A program made the position numbers and the translations under genes. The notes under the pieces are model-generated. The model was not told where the DNA came from, did not search any database, and was given only the letters and a program-made list of their open reading frames with translations. 64,000 bases of DNA, from positions 24,724 to 88,723 of the forward strand of contig MIAR01000029.1 in the NCBI GenBank assembly GCA_001829185.1, written 5' to 3'. How positions within the stretch are numbered: the first letter of the stretch is position 1; each line of letters opens with the position of its first letter. Shown one piece after another: positions 54,807-63,917 of this stretch. Source of the stretch: Spirochaetes bacterium GWB1_60_80 (GTDB taxonomy: Bacteria; Spirochaetota; Spirochaetia; Treponematales; UBA12059).

Positions 54807-55954
54807 GGCTGCCCCTCCAGAGTTTCGGCGATGAAAACGATGTCGCTGACGTTGCGGCCGCCTTTGTACGGTTGGTTGATCATGTCGCCCATGAAGGTCA
54901 TGACGGCCGATTGGCCGCCGTCGAGGTTGTAGGCCACGCTGCAGCCGAGGTCGTAAAACAGTCGCGACAGCTGACGCAGGGTCAGGCCGGTGGAGTAGCC
55001 GTCGCGCCGGCCGTCGACCAATACGAAGCAGTAGTGTCCCGGTTCGTAGTAACCGACAGCGCTGCGCGGGTTGTGCGTTGCGACCAGGCTGTTGAATTCT
55101 GTCATCGGCTGGCCGTGGTCGAGCAGCATCGGCCCGAACGACCAGGCCTGCCAGGCGCCGCGCTCCAGAACGGCGGCAAAGTTGAAGCTCTGGCGAGTCC
55201 AGGTTTCCATGCTGCCGTCGTGGTTCAGCACCAGAATGTCGTCGAACAGGCTATCGCGGTACAATTGGCCGTTGCGGATGACCAGGCCGGAGGCGCGGAT
55301 GCCGTAATAGTCGCCGGTGATGGCCAGGATGGCGTCGTTTTCCACCGCCATGGCCGGCACGGTATTGGTGATGCCGCGCCCGAATTGGTTTTGGGCGAAG
55401 GCCGTCCGGAAATTGGCCAGATTGCGGATGTAGACGTCCGCCAGGTAGTAGGTAACGCCATTTTCCTGGATCCGCTCGATGCAGAGGTTGATATCGCGAC
55501 TAATGTAGGAATTGGCGGTGCGCCGGACCTCGCCGTCGCTGAACAAGTCGGCGAACTGGCGGCCCCATTGCCCGAAGTCCTGGGCCTCCGGCCGGTTGGC
55601 CAGGAAACGCGGCGGCGGCGCCGGCCGGCTTGAGGCGGCTAGCGCGCTGCCAGGCAGGGTCTGACCCTCAGCCGTCGATAGCGGGCTGCCGGCTGCCAAC
55701 TGAACGGTCGGCCGGGCCAGGTTTTTGGGGATAACATGATGGAACAGGGCAAAGACGACCAGGCCAAGGCCGGCGGCTAGCAGGTCGAACACCACGATCA
55801 GGGCCACGCGGACTAGCTTGCGGCCAAGGCGGCGGGAGGCGGCGGCTGGCGGCCGTTGGCTGACCTCAGTTTTTCCGCGCGCCGTGGTTATGCCGCCGCT
55901 AGAATCTGAATCTTCGATGGCCTCCCCCTCTCTCGTTGCGAGCAACGCCGGCAT
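54803..55954 (-). CDS. Phosphodiester glycosidase family protein (NAGPA-like)
   Basis: 383 residues. One membrane helix near residues 45-70 (VALIVVFDLLAAGLGLVVFA), then an extracytoplasmic domain with the family's signature segments: NFRTAFAQNQFG, MAVENDAILAITGDYYGIRA, NPRSAVGYYEPGHYCFVLVD, and the C-terminal CSVAYNLDGGQSAVMTFMGD. In NAGPA this removes GlcNAc from phosphodiesters; here the target may be a wall or lipid-linked glycan. The start is unclear: ATG 55954 has no ribosome-binding site and lies next to a family A terminus, whereas GGGGGAGG precedes an in-frame ATC at 55923-55921. The original start may have been lost. Confidence 0.78.
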   Translation of the reverse strand: MPALLATREGEAIEDSDSSGGITTARGKTEVSQRPPAAASRRLGRKLVRVALIVVFDLLAAGLGLVVFALFHHVIPKNLARPTVQLAAGSPLSTAEGQTLPGSALAASSRPAPPPRFLANRPEAQDFGQWGRQFADLFSDGEVRRTANSYISRDINLCIERIQENGVTYYLADVYIRNLANFRTAFAQNQFGRGITNTVPAMAVENDAILAITGDYYGIRASGLVIRNGQLYRDSLFDDILVLNHDGSMETWTRQSFNFAAVLERGAWQAWSFGPMLLDHGQPMTEFNSLVATHNPRSAVGYYEPGHYCFVLVDGRRDGYSTGLTLRQLSRLFYDLGCSVAYNLDGGQSAVMTFMGDMINQPYKGGRNVSDIVFIAETLEGQP

Positions 55955-55956
55955 TA

Positions 55957-55977
55957 AGCAGGCTGTTGAAAAAGCCG
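55957..55977 (+). repeat. Terminus of family A element upstream of the glycosidase gene
   Basis: AGCAGGCTGTTGAAAAAGCCG is identical to the first 21 bases of family A copy 1. The rest of the element is absent. It sits two bases from the ATG at 55954. Confidence 0.65.
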
Positions 55978-56081
55978 AACGCGGCGACGCGGCGGCTACG
56001 ATACCATAAAACGAGGGCCTCGGCAACTAGAAGCCAGCGGGTAAACAATCCTTGGCGGCAGCCAGGGTAGCCCAGGGCCGC

Positions 56082-56111
56082 TTGTCGGGCAGCCGGCCAG
56101 CGGTGTATAAA
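56082..56111 (+). promoter_or_regulatory. Promoter of the KamA-like gene (predicted leaderless)
   Basis: -35 TTGTCG (56082-56087), 18-bp spacer, -10 TATAAA (56106-56111). The GTG start is at 56117, five bases after the -10 box, and there is no Shine-Dalgarno. Confidence 0.6.
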
Positions 56112-56116
56112 AAGCC

Positions 56117-57211
56117 GTGCCCAAATCGTCGCCCTGGCCACTGGCCAGCCATGCCATTATCCGCTCCTCCGCCGAATTGGCCGGCACCGCCTTCGACGCG
56201 CTTGAGTTCCGACAGCGCGCCGACCTACCCGGGGCCGCCGACCTACCCTTCGCCGTCAGCCGGCCGCTGTTGTACCGCGCCCAGCCTGATCCAGCCGACC
56301 CGCTGGTCCGCCAATTTTTCCCGACGGCGGCCGAGCGGCAAACCTGGCCGGCGGAGAGTCCGGACCCCTTGAGCGAACGGCTGCATGGCATCATGCCACG
56401 CTTGATTCACCAGTACCCCAACCGGGTGCTGATCCGCGTCAACGGCGAATGCGCCGCCTACTGCCGCTTCTGCTACCGGCGCGGCCTCTTGCACGAGCGG
56501 CGCGGCTGGCTGAGCCCGACCGAGGCCAGTGACATCGGCCGCTACCTGGCGGCACGGCGCGGCGCCATCAAGGAAGTGTTGCTGTCTGGTGGCGACCCGC
56601 TGTTCGCCAGCGACCACCGCTTGGCCGAGCTGCTACAGCTTTTGCGGCGCAGTCTGCCTGAAGCCGTGCTGCGGCTCTGCACCCGCCTGCCGGTGGCGCT
56701 ACCGGAGCGCATCACGGCCAGCCTAACCGCGCTCCTGCAGGCCGCCGCTCCGCTGGTCCTGGTGCTGCACTGCAACCACCCCTCGGAGTTGTCGGCCGAC
56801 GTCAAGGCTGGCCTGACCCGGCTGCGCCTGGCCGGCGTCCCGCTGGTCGGCCAAAGCGTCCTACTGCGCGGCGTGAATGACCGGGCCGAGACGCTGGAAC
56901 AACTCTGCAATGATTTGCTGGCCTGCGGCGTGCAGCCCTACTACTTGTTCCAGGGCGACCTGGCGGCCGGCACCGCCCACTTCCGGGTCGCCTTGTCGCG
57001 CGGGCTGGCGCTGTACGCCGAATTACGCCGCCGGCTGTCCGGGCTGGCCCTGCCCCGCTACGCCGTGGACGCGCCGGACGGCAAGGGCAAAATGTACCTG
57101 CCGGAAGACATCGTCGGCCTTGATGAAACCGGCTGGCATTTACGCAACGCCTTCGGCGCCGAAGCCCGCTACCCGGAGGAAGTTGAGGCCGCCGGCTGGC
57201 CGGACGCCTGA
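56117..57211 (+). CDS. KamA-family radical SAM aminomutase (lysine 2,3-aminomutase / EpmB-like)
   Basis: PLP-dependent radical SAM enzyme of 364 residues. The 4Fe-4S motif is CAAYCRFCYRR; VLLSGGDPLFASD follows. YYLFQGDLAAGTAHFR and YAVDAPDGKGKMYLPED carry the two substrate-carboxylate aspartates and the PLP lysine (DAPDGKGK, lysine seven residues after Asp). It is close to EpmB in length and lacks the C-terminal tail of catabolic lysine 2,3-aminomutase, which suggests elongation-factor-P modification or a beta-lysine role. No efp or epmA gene is in the window. The start is GTG 56117; there is no ribosome-binding site. Convergent with guaA. Confidence 0.85.
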   Translation: MPKSSPWPLASHAIIRSSAELAGTAFDALEFRQRADLPGAADLPFAVSRPLLYRAQPDPADPLVRQFFPTAAERQTWPAESPDPLSERLHGIMPRLIHQYPNRVLIRVNGECAAYCRFCYRRGLLHERRGWLSPTEASDIGRYLAARRGAIKEVLLSGGDPLFASDHRLAELLQLLRRSLPEAVLRLCTRLPVALPERITASLTALLQAAAPLVLVLHCNHPSELSADVKAGLTRLRLAGVPLVGQSVLLRGVNDRAETLEQLCNDLLACGVQPYYLFQGDLAAGTAHFRVALSRGLALYAELRRRLSGLALPRYAVDAPDGKGKMYLPEDIVGLDETGWHLRNAFGAEARYPEEVEAAGWPDA

Positions 57212-57232
57212 TGCCGGCCGCCGCCGCCGCGC

Positions 57233-58783
57233 TTACTCCCACTCGATAGTGGCCGGCGGCTTGCTGGAAATGTCGTAGACCACGCGGCCGACCTCCGGCA
57301 CCCGGTTGGTGATCAGCGCCGAAATCTCGCGCAGATCCTTCATGGGGAAGTCGAAAACGTCGGCCGTCATGCCGTCGCTGGAAGCCACCGCCCGCAAGGC
57401 CACCGTCCAGCCGTAGCGGCGAACGTCGCCGGCCACGCCGACCGAGCGCACCGGCAACAGCACCGCGAAGGCCTGCCAGATCTGGTCATACAGGCCGCGC
57501 TCTCGCAACTCGGTAATAAAAATATCATCAGCCGCCCGCAGGATGTCGCATTTCTCGCGGCTGACCTCGCCCAGCACGCGCACGCCCAGGCCGGGGCCGG
57601 GGAAGGGGTGGCGCGACACCACCGGCTCGGAGAGGCCGAGCACGCGGCCGAGGGCCCGGACCTCGTCCTTGTACAGGCGGTCCAGCGGCTCGACGATGCG
57701 TCCCTCGGCCCGCTTGGCCTCGACCAAGGGCGAGCGCACGTTGTGGTGGCTCTTGATGACGTGGGCCTTCTGGCCGACGCCTTTGCCGGACTCGATCAGG
57801 TCGGTGTAGAGGGTGCCCTGGGCCAGGTAGTAATCCGACAAGCCGAGGCCGGCCACGGCTTTTTCCTGCACCGAGATAAACATGTCGCCGATGGCCCGAC
57901 GCTTGGCCTCCGGTTCAATCTTGCCGGCCAGGGCGGCCAGGAAGTCGGCCGCCGCGTCGACGATGTGCAGGTGTAGGGCGCCCAGGCGCTCCAGGATGGC
58001 CGTGACCTCGACCGTCTCGCGCTGGCGCATCAGGCCGGTGTCGATGTACATCAGGTGCACTTGCGCTTGCGGCAGGATCTTGAGCAGCAAGGCGCCGGCC
58101 ACCGTCGAGTCGACGCCGCCGGAAATGAGCAGCAGCACCGGCCGGTCGCCGACGCGGGCCCGGATGGCCTGGGCCTCCGCTTCGACATAGCGGGCCATGG
58201 TCCACTCCGGTCGGCAGCCGCAGACGCGCCGCACGAAGTTGGCCAGCATCAGGTTGCCGGACTCGCAGTGGCTGACCTCGGGATGGAACTGGATGCCCAA
58301 GAGCGGCTTGCTGCGGTGCCGGATGGCGGCCGGGATGTCGTTGTCGCTGACGGCCAAGGTCTCGAAACCGGGCGCCAGGGCCTCGATCGAGTCGCCATGG
58401 CTCATCCAGCTGCTGAAGGTGGCGGCCACCCCCTCGAATAGCGGATGGGCCTTAAGGACGCGCACCGGGCGGCGGCCGTACTCGCGGTCCGGCAAGGGCT
58501 GCACCCGCCCGCCGCCGTCCTGCGTCATGCGCTGGGCACCGTAGCAGATGCCGAGCACCGGCAGGCCGCAGTCGTAAACCTGGCGGTCGACCCGCGGCGC
58601 GCCGTCTTCGTAGACGCTGGACGGCGAGCCGGACAGGATGAGGCCTTTGTAGCCACCCAGCATAGCCGGGGTAACGGCCATGTCGCCGGGGACGATTTCG
58701 GTGTAGACGCCGGCCTCGCGTACCCGCCGGGCGATCAGCTGGGTATACTGGCTGCCGAAGTCGAATATCAGGACCGAATCCAC
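57233..58783 (-). CDS. guaA: GMP synthase (glutamine-hydrolysing)
   Basis: Converts XMP to GMP using glutamine and ATP. 516 residues: class I amidotransferase domain (LIFDFGSQYTQLIARRV, GICYGAQRMTQDGGG with the cysteine nucleophile, FHPEVSH), ATP-pyrophosphatase (LLISGGVDSTVAGALLLK) and dimerisation domain (RHPFPGPGLGVRVLGEVS ... YDISSKPPATIEWE). Start GTG 58783 with AGGAAGAG upstream, overlapping purA by 16 bases. It is the last gene of purB-guaB-purA-guaA. Confidence 0.97.
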   Translation of the reverse strand: MDSVLIFDFGSQYTQLIARRVREAGVYTEIVPGDMAVTPAMLGGYKGLILSGSPSSVYEDGAPRVDRQVYDCGLPVLGICYGAQRMTQDGGGRVQPLPDREYGRRPVRVLKAHPLFEGVAATFSSWMSHGDSIEALAPGFETLAVSDNDIPAAIRHRSKPLLGIQFHPEVSHCESGNLMLANFVRRVCGCRPEWTMARYVEAEAQAIRARVGDRPVLLLISGGVDSTVAGALLLKILPQAQVHLMYIDTGLMRQRETVEVTAILERLGALHLHIVDAAADFLAALAGKIEPEAKRRAIGDMFISVQEKAVAGLGLSDYYLAQGTLYTDLIESGKGVGQKAHVIKSHHNVRSPLVEAKRAEGRIVEPLDRLYKDEVRALGRVLGLSEPVVSRHPFPGPGLGVRVLGEVSREKCDILRAADDIFITELRERGLYDQIWQAFAVLLPVRSVGVAGDVRRYGWTVALRAVASSDGMTADVFDFPMKDLREISALITNRVPEVGRVVYDISSKPPATIEWE

Positions 58784-59997
58784 GGGCTCTTCCTGACGAT
58801 GGTTTCCTTGCGGTCATAGCCCACCGACACGACGTCGACGGGGGTCTCGGTAAATTCCTCGATAAAGGAAATATAATCGCGGGCCTCGCGCGGCAGTTCG
58901 CCGTACTCGCGCACTTCCTTGAGCGAACGTTTCCAGCCTTTAAAGGTGCGCAGCACCGGCTCGGCCTTATCCAGGTCGCGGGCCGCCGCCGGGAAGTGCT
59001 CTACCAGGCGGCCGTCGATGCGGTAGGCCACGCAGGCCTCGAAGTCTTCCAGCGTGTCGTAGACGTCCAGGTGGGTCAGGATCAGCGCGTCGAAGGAGTT
59101 GACCAGGCAGGCGTAGCGCAGGGCCACCAAGTCGAGGTAGCCGCAACGGCGTGGCCGGCCGGTGGTGACGCCGTACTCGCGGCCGGTGACGCGCACCAGG
59201 TTGTCGAGGGCCGACTGCGAGTTGGCGTCGAACTCGGTCGGGAAGGGGCCGTTGCCCACCCGCGTCGAATAAGCCTTGAAGACGCCCAGCACCTTGTCCA
59301 GGCTGCGCGGGCCGATGCCGCCCTGGGCCGAGGCGCCGGCGGCGCAGGACATGCCCGACGACACGAAGGGATAGGTGCCGGAGTCGATGTCCAGCAGCGT
59401 GCCCTGGGCGCCCTCGAACAAGGTATAGGTATTGCGGTGGCGGGCCAGGTAGTCGGTCAGGTCGAGCGACATCGGTTTCAGCTTGGGCAGCCAGTCGGCG
59501 ATGTAGGCCCGGTCGGCGTCGGACAGGTTGCAGAGGCGATCCGGGTCGTCCAAGTCAGCCAGGCGGACGCCGTCGCGCGAGGCCTTCATGGAATAGGTGA
59601 CGCCGATGCCGCGGCCGGTGGTGCCGATCGGCTGCTTGCGCCCGGCTTCCATTTCCTTGTCGATGGCGCGGTAGCGCGGCAGGACGATGTGCGCCCGGTC
59701 GCTGATGAAGACCCGGCCATGCCAGTCGACGCCGCGTTGGGCCAGCATGTCCAGCTCGGCGAACAGCGACTCGGGGTCGATGACCATGCCGGTGCCCAGG
59801 ATGACGGTCTTGTCCGGGTAGAGCACGCCGGAAGGGACCAGGTGCAGGGCGAACTGCTCATTATTGCGCACGATGGTGTGTCCAGCGTTGGCGCCGCCGG
59901 AGAAACGGACTATCACCTGGGCCTCGCCGGCCAGGTAGTCGACCATCTTGCCCTTGCCCTCATCGCCCCATTGGGCGCCGATAATTACCAGATTCAT
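58768..59997 (-). CDS. purA: Adenylosuccinate synthetase
   Basis: GTP-dependent first step from IMP to AMP. 409 residues. MNLVIIGAQWGDEGKGKMVD with the P-loop GDEGKGK, FSGGANAGHTIV, then GTTGRGIGVTYSMKASRDGV and TGRPRRCGYLDLVALRYA are all conserved. Slightly shorter than the E. coli enzyme. The 135 bases upstream toward guaB contain GC-rich hairpins but no gene. Confidence 0.96.
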   Translation of the reverse strand: MNLVIIGAQWGDEGKGKMVDYLAGEAQVIVRFSGGANAGHTIVRNNEQFALHLVPSGVLYPDKTVILGTGMVIDPESLFAELDMLAQRGVDWHGRVFISDRAHIVLPRYRAIDKEMEAGRKQPIGTTGRGIGVTYSMKASRDGVRLADLDDPDRLCNLSDADRAYIADWLPKLKPMSLDLTDYLARHRNTYTLFEGAQGTLLDIDSGTYPFVSSGMSCAAGASAQGGIGPRSLDKVLGVFKAYSTRVGNGPFPTEFDANSQSALDNLVRVTGREYGVTTGRPRRCGYLDLVALRYACLVNSFDALILTHLDVYDTLEDFEACVAYRIDGRLVEHFPAAARDLDKAEPVLRTFKGWKRSLKEVREYGELPREARDYISFIEEFTETPVDVVSVGYDRKETIVRKSPWIRS

Positions 59998-60132
59998 GCT
60001 GTCTCCTGCTCCGGCCGCGCGACGCGGCGACCGTTGGTTCCGCCGGCCACGGCCGGCGCGCCGGCGACGGCCGGCGGCTGCTGGGATGGTCCGGGTTGTC
60101 CGCCGGCAAACCGGCGAGCCGCCCGGAACGGT

Positions 60133-61572
60133 TCAGGACCGGGAGTAGTTCGGCGCCTCCTGGGTTATTGAAACATCATGGGCATGGCTCTCGCGCAGGC
60201 CGGCGCTGGAGATGCGCGCGAACTGCTTGTAGCTGCGCAGGGCTTCGACGGTCGGGCAGCCGGTGTAGCCCATGCCCTTGCGCAGGCCGGACACCAGCTG
60301 GTGCAGGTAATCGCGCAGCTCGCCCTTGTAGGGGACGCGGCCCTCAATGCCCTCCGGCACCGGCGTCTCGTCCTTGCTCATCTGGTAGCGGTCGCCGGCG
60401 CCGGCCTTGATGGCGCCCAGGGAGCCCATGCCGCGGTATTCCTTGTAGATGCGGCCGTCGTAGATGATCTCGCGGCCGGGGGCTTCCTTGAGGCCGGCGA
60501 ACAGGTTGCCGACCATGACGGTGGCGGCGCCGGCGCCGATGGCCTTGACGATATCGCCGGAGAACTTGATGCCGCCGTCGGCGATGACCGGGATGCCGTG
60601 CTTGTCGGCCTCCTCGGCGCAATCGTAAACGGCCGAGAACTGGGCCACGCCGATACCAGCCACTACGCGGGTGGTACAGATGGAGCCGGGGCCGATGCCG
60701 ACCTTGACGGCGTCGGCCCCGGCCTCGATCAGCCGGCGGGTACCCGAGGCCGTGGCCACGTTGCCGCCGATGGTGACCATGCCGTAACGGCGCTTGATTT
60801 CGCGCACCGCGTCACAGACGCTCTTGGTGTCGCCGTGGGCGGTATCCAGCACCACGAAGTCGCACTTGGCCTTCTGCAAGAGCGGCAGGCGCAGCTCGAA
60901 GTCCTGCGGCGAGACGGCGGCGCCGACCAAGAGGCGGCCGGCCTTGTCGGTGGCGGCGTGCGGGTAGAGCTCGTGCTTCTCCATGTCCTTGACGGTGATC
61001 AAACCGCGCAGCCGGCCCTCGTCGTCCACCACCGGCAATTTCTCGATGCGGTAGTGGTCGAACTTCTCGCGGGCGCTCTTGGGCGTCGGCTCGCCCCGCT
61101 CCAGCACCAGCTCGCGCGTCATGGCGTCGCTGACCAGGGCCGTATCCTCGCGGCGGAAACGCAGGTCGCGCGCCGTGATGATGCCGACCAGCTTGCCCTC
61201 CGGCCCCAGCACCGGCAGGCCGGTGACGCCGTGGCGGCTCATGATAGCGCGCACGTCGCGGATGGTGCGGTCGGCCTCGACGGTCACCGGCGACTCGATG
61301 ATCCAGTTGAGGAAGCGCTTGACGTGCGAGACCTGCTCGGCCTGTTCCTCGGGCGCTAGGTTGCGGTGGATGACGCCGGCGCCGCCCTGCAGGGCCAGGG
61401 CGATGGCCAGGCGGTCTTCGGTGACCGTGTCCATGGCGGCGCTGATGATAGGCACATTCAGCCTGATGTCGGCCGCCAGCGTGGTAGTGACGGAAACGTC
61501 ACGCGGCAGCACCTCCGAGTAGGCCGGCAGCAACAGCACGTCGTCGTACGACAAAGTCTCGCGTATGTTCAT
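60133..61572 (-). CDS. guaB: Inosine-5'-monophosphate dehydrogenase
   Basis: Oxidises IMP to XMP. 479 residues: TIM barrel start [19 protein letters not shown], two CBS domains (about residues 90-200, [40 protein letters not shown]), catalytic loop [17 protein letters not shown] with the cysteine, and mobile flap. ATG 61572 has AAGGGGGAG six bases upstream; the longer frame upstream is not credible. Convenient order with purA/guaA for control of AMP and GMP balance. Confidence 0.96.
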   Translation of the reverse strand: MNIRETLSYDDVLLLPAYSEVLPRDVSVTTTLAADIRLNVPIISAAMDTVTEDRLAIALALQGGAGVIHRNLAPEEQAEQVSHVKRFLNWIIESPVTVEADRTIRDVRAIMSRHGVTGLPVLGPEGKLVGIITARDLRFRREDTALVSDAMTRELVLERGEPTPKSAREKFDHYRIEKLPVVDDEGRLRGLITVKDMEKHELYPHAATDKAGRLLVGAAVSPQDFELRLPLLQKAKCDFVVLDTAHGDTKSVCDAVREIKRRYGMVTIGGNVATASGTRRLIEAGADAVKVGIGPGSICTTRVVAGIGVAQFSAVYDCAEEADKHGIPVIADGGIKFSGDIVKAIGAGAATVMVGNLFAGLKEAPGREIIYDGRIYKEYRGMGSLGAIKAGAGDRYQMSKDETPVPEGIEGRVPYKGELRDYLHQLVSGLRKGMGYTGCPTVEALRSYKQFARISSAGLRESHAHDVSITQEAPNYSRS

Positions 61573-61606
61573 GGCTCCCCCTTTTATGCACAGCTCGTAG
61601 TCCCGT

Positions 61607-63028
61607 TCAGGCCTTGAAGCGATTGGCCACCGGTCGGTAGCGCGCCACCAGGGCGCGGGCCTTGGCCGCCGCCCGCCCATTGTACAAGTGCGGGTTGCGG
61701 AAAAAATCGGCCGGATCGGCGTAGCCCAGGCCGCGCAGCTGGGCGAAAACGGCCGCCTCGGCCTCTGGGTGCCTGGCCAAAGCGTCGCCGAAACTCAGCT
61801 TTTCCTTTTCGGCCAAAAGCGTGATGGTGCGGATGATCTCGTGGGCCTCGGCCAGGCCGCTCTCGGCCAGCAGGATGTAGGCCGGCTCGGCCAGGACGCT
61901 GCCGCCGCCGGAAGCCAGGTTGGTCAGCATGCGCTGGCGGTTGACGCCGAGCGAACGCAGTACCGACAGCATACGGTTGATGGCGGCGCAGAAACCGGCC
62001 ACATAGTCGGCCACGAAACGCTGGCTGGCCGAGTTGGTCAGGTCGCGCTGGTGCTCCGAAATCTGGTCCATGTAGAAGGTCAGGACGCGCGGCGCAAAGG
62101 CCTTCCAGAGGCTCTTGACGTGCTCGCAGTTCCAGGGATTGCGCTTCTGCGGCATGGTGGACGAGCCGACCTGCCCGGCGGCGAAGCCCTCGCGCACCTC
62201 GTCGATCTCGGAGCGCTGCAGGTTGCGCAGGTCGTCGGCCAGGTTGGCGATGACGCCGAAGGCGGTGTTCATTTCCTGGAGCAGGCGCAACTGGTGCTCC
62301 GGCTCGACCAGCTGGGTGGAATGCTCGCTAGGCCTAAGGCCGAGATTGGAAAGGTAGAGCGTCTCGACCGCTTCCGGGTCGGCATAGCTCATGGACAAGG
62401 CGTTGTAGGAGCCGGTGGCGCCGGCCAACTTGCCGCGCAGGTCGGCGGCGCGGGCGGCCAATTCCGGCAGGCACTTACCCAGCCGGGCGACGTACTCGGC
62501 CATGGCAAAGCCAAAGGTGATGGGCACGGCGTGCTGACCATGGGTGCGCCCAACCTGCGGCGTGTCGGCCTCGGCCTCGGCCAGGCGGCAGAGCTCCTCC
62601 AGCAGGCTGGCCAGCAGCGGCAGAACCACCCGGGCGGTGACGTCGCGCAGCCGGGCGGCCTGGGCAGTATCCAAAATATCGACACTGGTGGCGCCCAGAT
62701 GAACCAGAGGCGCGATCTCTGAGGGCAGCAGCTTCTGCAGCACATTGACCAAGGCGCGGATATTGTGCCGGGTGGTTTCCTCCTCCCGGTAGACGGCGGC
62801 GACGTCCAGCTGGTCGACCACCGCATCCAACACCGCCGGGGTGATGGCCGCGGCCAACTGGCGACTGTGCAGGTGCGCCTTGACCAAGGCCATCTCGGCG
62901 CGGGCGCAATAGCGCACGACAGCGTCCTCGGACAGGTAATCGGCGAGTTGGTCGAAGACGGCTTGGTTGGAGGCCCAGTAACGATGGTCCAGGGGGGAAA
63001 GGTTGCGGAAGATGTCTCGTGATTGCAT
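61607..63028 (-). CDS. purB: Adenylosuccinate lyase
   Basis: Cleaves adenylosuccinate to AMP (and SAICAR to AICAR). 473 residues of the fumarase/aspartase superfamily. HLGATSVDILDTAQAARL, QVGRTHGQHAVPITFGFAMA with the catalytic histidines and GQVGSSTMPQKRNPWNCEHV, the signature loop. It is longer than the E. coli enzyme and resembles the eukaryote-like branch. Start ATG 63028 has no ribosome-binding site and is preceded directly by the -10 box. Confidence 0.95.
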   Translation of the reverse strand: MQSRDIFRNLSPLDHRYWASNQAVFDQLADYLSEDAVVRYCARAEMALVKAHLHSRQLAAAITPAVLDAVVDQLDVAAVYREEETTRHNIRALVNVLQKLLPSEIAPLVHLGATSVDILDTAQAARLRDVTARVVLPLLASLLEELCRLAEAEADTPQVGRTHGQHAVPITFGFAMAEYVARLGKCLPELAARAADLRGKLAGATGSYNALSMSYADPEAVETLYLSNLGLRPSEHSTQLVEPEHQLRLLQEMNTAFGVIANLADDLRNLQRSEIDEVREGFAAGQVGSSTMPQKRNPWNCEHVKSLWKAFAPRVLTFYMDQISEHQRDLTNSASQRFVADYVAGFCAAINRMLSVLRSLGVNRQRMLTNLASGGGSVLAEPAYILLAESGLAEAHEIIRTITLLAEKEKLSFGDALARHPEAEAAVFAQLRGLGYADPADFFRNPHLYNGRAAAKARALVARYRPVANRFKA

Positions 63029-63033
63029 AGGTG

Positions 63034-63063
63034 GTTATACCTTGAATGGAGAGGGCAAGGCAA
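63034..63063 (-). promoter_or_regulatory. Promoter of purB-guaB-purA-guaA (predicted leaderless)
   Basis: Minus strand: -35 TTGCCT (63058-63063), 18-bp spacer, -10 TATAAC (63034-63039). The purB ATG (63028) is five bases after the -10 box and no Shine-Dalgarno precedes it. No purine-riboswitch sequence is seen. Confidence 0.6.
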
Positions 63064-63646
63064 GGGGGAGCACGTCGCACAGGGCGGTCCAGCGCTGAGA
63101 ACCGCAGGGTGCAGAGTACGGATACGGGGTATTGCCATGGCTACGGCGTGGAAGCTTGTATATGGGAGGGGCAGACGCGGGGCCTGGCATTAAAAAACAA
63201 GGCCATGTACCATGGTCTTGTTTTTTAACGCCACCCGCGCGGTGGCGGCTCCCGTGTGTAAGCTAAAGCCGGGTTTAATGGTTTCACGCCGTGGGGGCGG
63301 TGGAGCGCGGCGGCTTGCAGCGCCGGACTGAGCTCATAACCAGGTGCAGCAGAATTTCAGGCTATCTGCCTGGAATTCTGCTATGTCAAGTCGACGTCAG
63401 GCGACTTGACGATCCCCCTCGGCCGGGCTTCCGGCGCCATTGGGCTGAGGTTGGTCTGGCGGTCTTGCATGGCAAGCCCACCAGTGTTGGGGTGCTGGTA
63501 TGGCGCCGGCGATCCCGGCTCGTGGCTATTGCCACGCGCCCCCACGCTTGGTGGTAGAAGGCAGGCGCGTTATAGCCGGCTGGGCGCTGGCGCGCCGGCC
63601 TTGCCTCACGGCGTTCTAACCTCCAGGCTGCTGGAGAAGGTGCCCA
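63064..63646. other. Non-coding stretch with three strong hairpins
   Basis: No credible gene in 580 bases. It contains the palindrome TAAAAAACAAG ... CTTGTTTTTTA (63191-63227, 17-bp arms, one mismatch), which looks like a bidirectional terminator, and two hairpins three bases apart: 63349-63381 (14-bp stem GCAGAATTTCAGGC) and 63385-63410 (9-bp stem GTCAAGTCG). GC-rich sequence around them gives no ORF with family similarity. Confidence 0.6.
63191..63227. terminator. Perfect-type palindromic bidirectional terminator
   Basis: TAAAAAACAAG GCCATG TAC CATGGT CTTGTTTTTTA: 17-bp arms with one G-T exchange and A/T runs on each side. It separates the purB promoter region from the IS66-related DNA. 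Confidence 0.7.
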
Positions 63647-63917
63647 GTAAGCGCTACCATCACCCCGTTGGCGCAGTTTTATAGCTTCTCGGATCAAGCC
63701 GGTACGGCAGCAGCTGGCTGACGGCCGCCGGGTTATACGCCACCAAAGGCAGGGTTGAAAACAGGTGGCACAGGTAGCTGTACGGCTCGTGGTCGTTGGC
63801 CTTGGCGGTTTCGATCAAGGAATAGAGGCTGGCGCTGGCTCTAGCGCCGGCCGGGGTGTCCATGAATTGCCAGTTGTTGCGACCGATCACGAAGGGCCGG
63901 ATGGCGTTTTCAACGCC
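63647..63917 (-). mobile_element. IS66-family element, truncated right part
   Basis: GTAAGCGCTACCATCACCCC at 63647 is a typical IS66-type terminal repeat (5' GTAAGCG), and 13 bases inside lies the end of a tnpC transposase gene on the minus strand. The element is broken at about 63917, where a hairpin of different origin begins. The other end is not in the window. Confidence 0.75.
63660..63917 (-). pseudogene. IS66-family transposase TnpC, C-terminal fragment
   Basis: 86 codons remain. The sequence GVENAIRPFVIGRNNWQFMD, then TPAGARASASLYSLIETAKA, NDHEPYSYLCHLFSTLPLV is the conserved IS66 transposase C-terminus. The reading frame is interrupted by TAA at 63918-63920, directly at a 7-bp inverted repeat, and the sequence upstream is unrelated. 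So the gene is truncated and inactive here. Confidence 0.85.

Noticed and set aside
63290..63420. Group II intron 3' end
   Set aside because: No domain V consensus with AGC triad and GAAA-type loop; no reverse transcriptase.
63540..63640. Integron attC-like site (GTTCTAAC)
   Set aside because: Only one weak core-like heptamer, no paired simple site, and no integrase.
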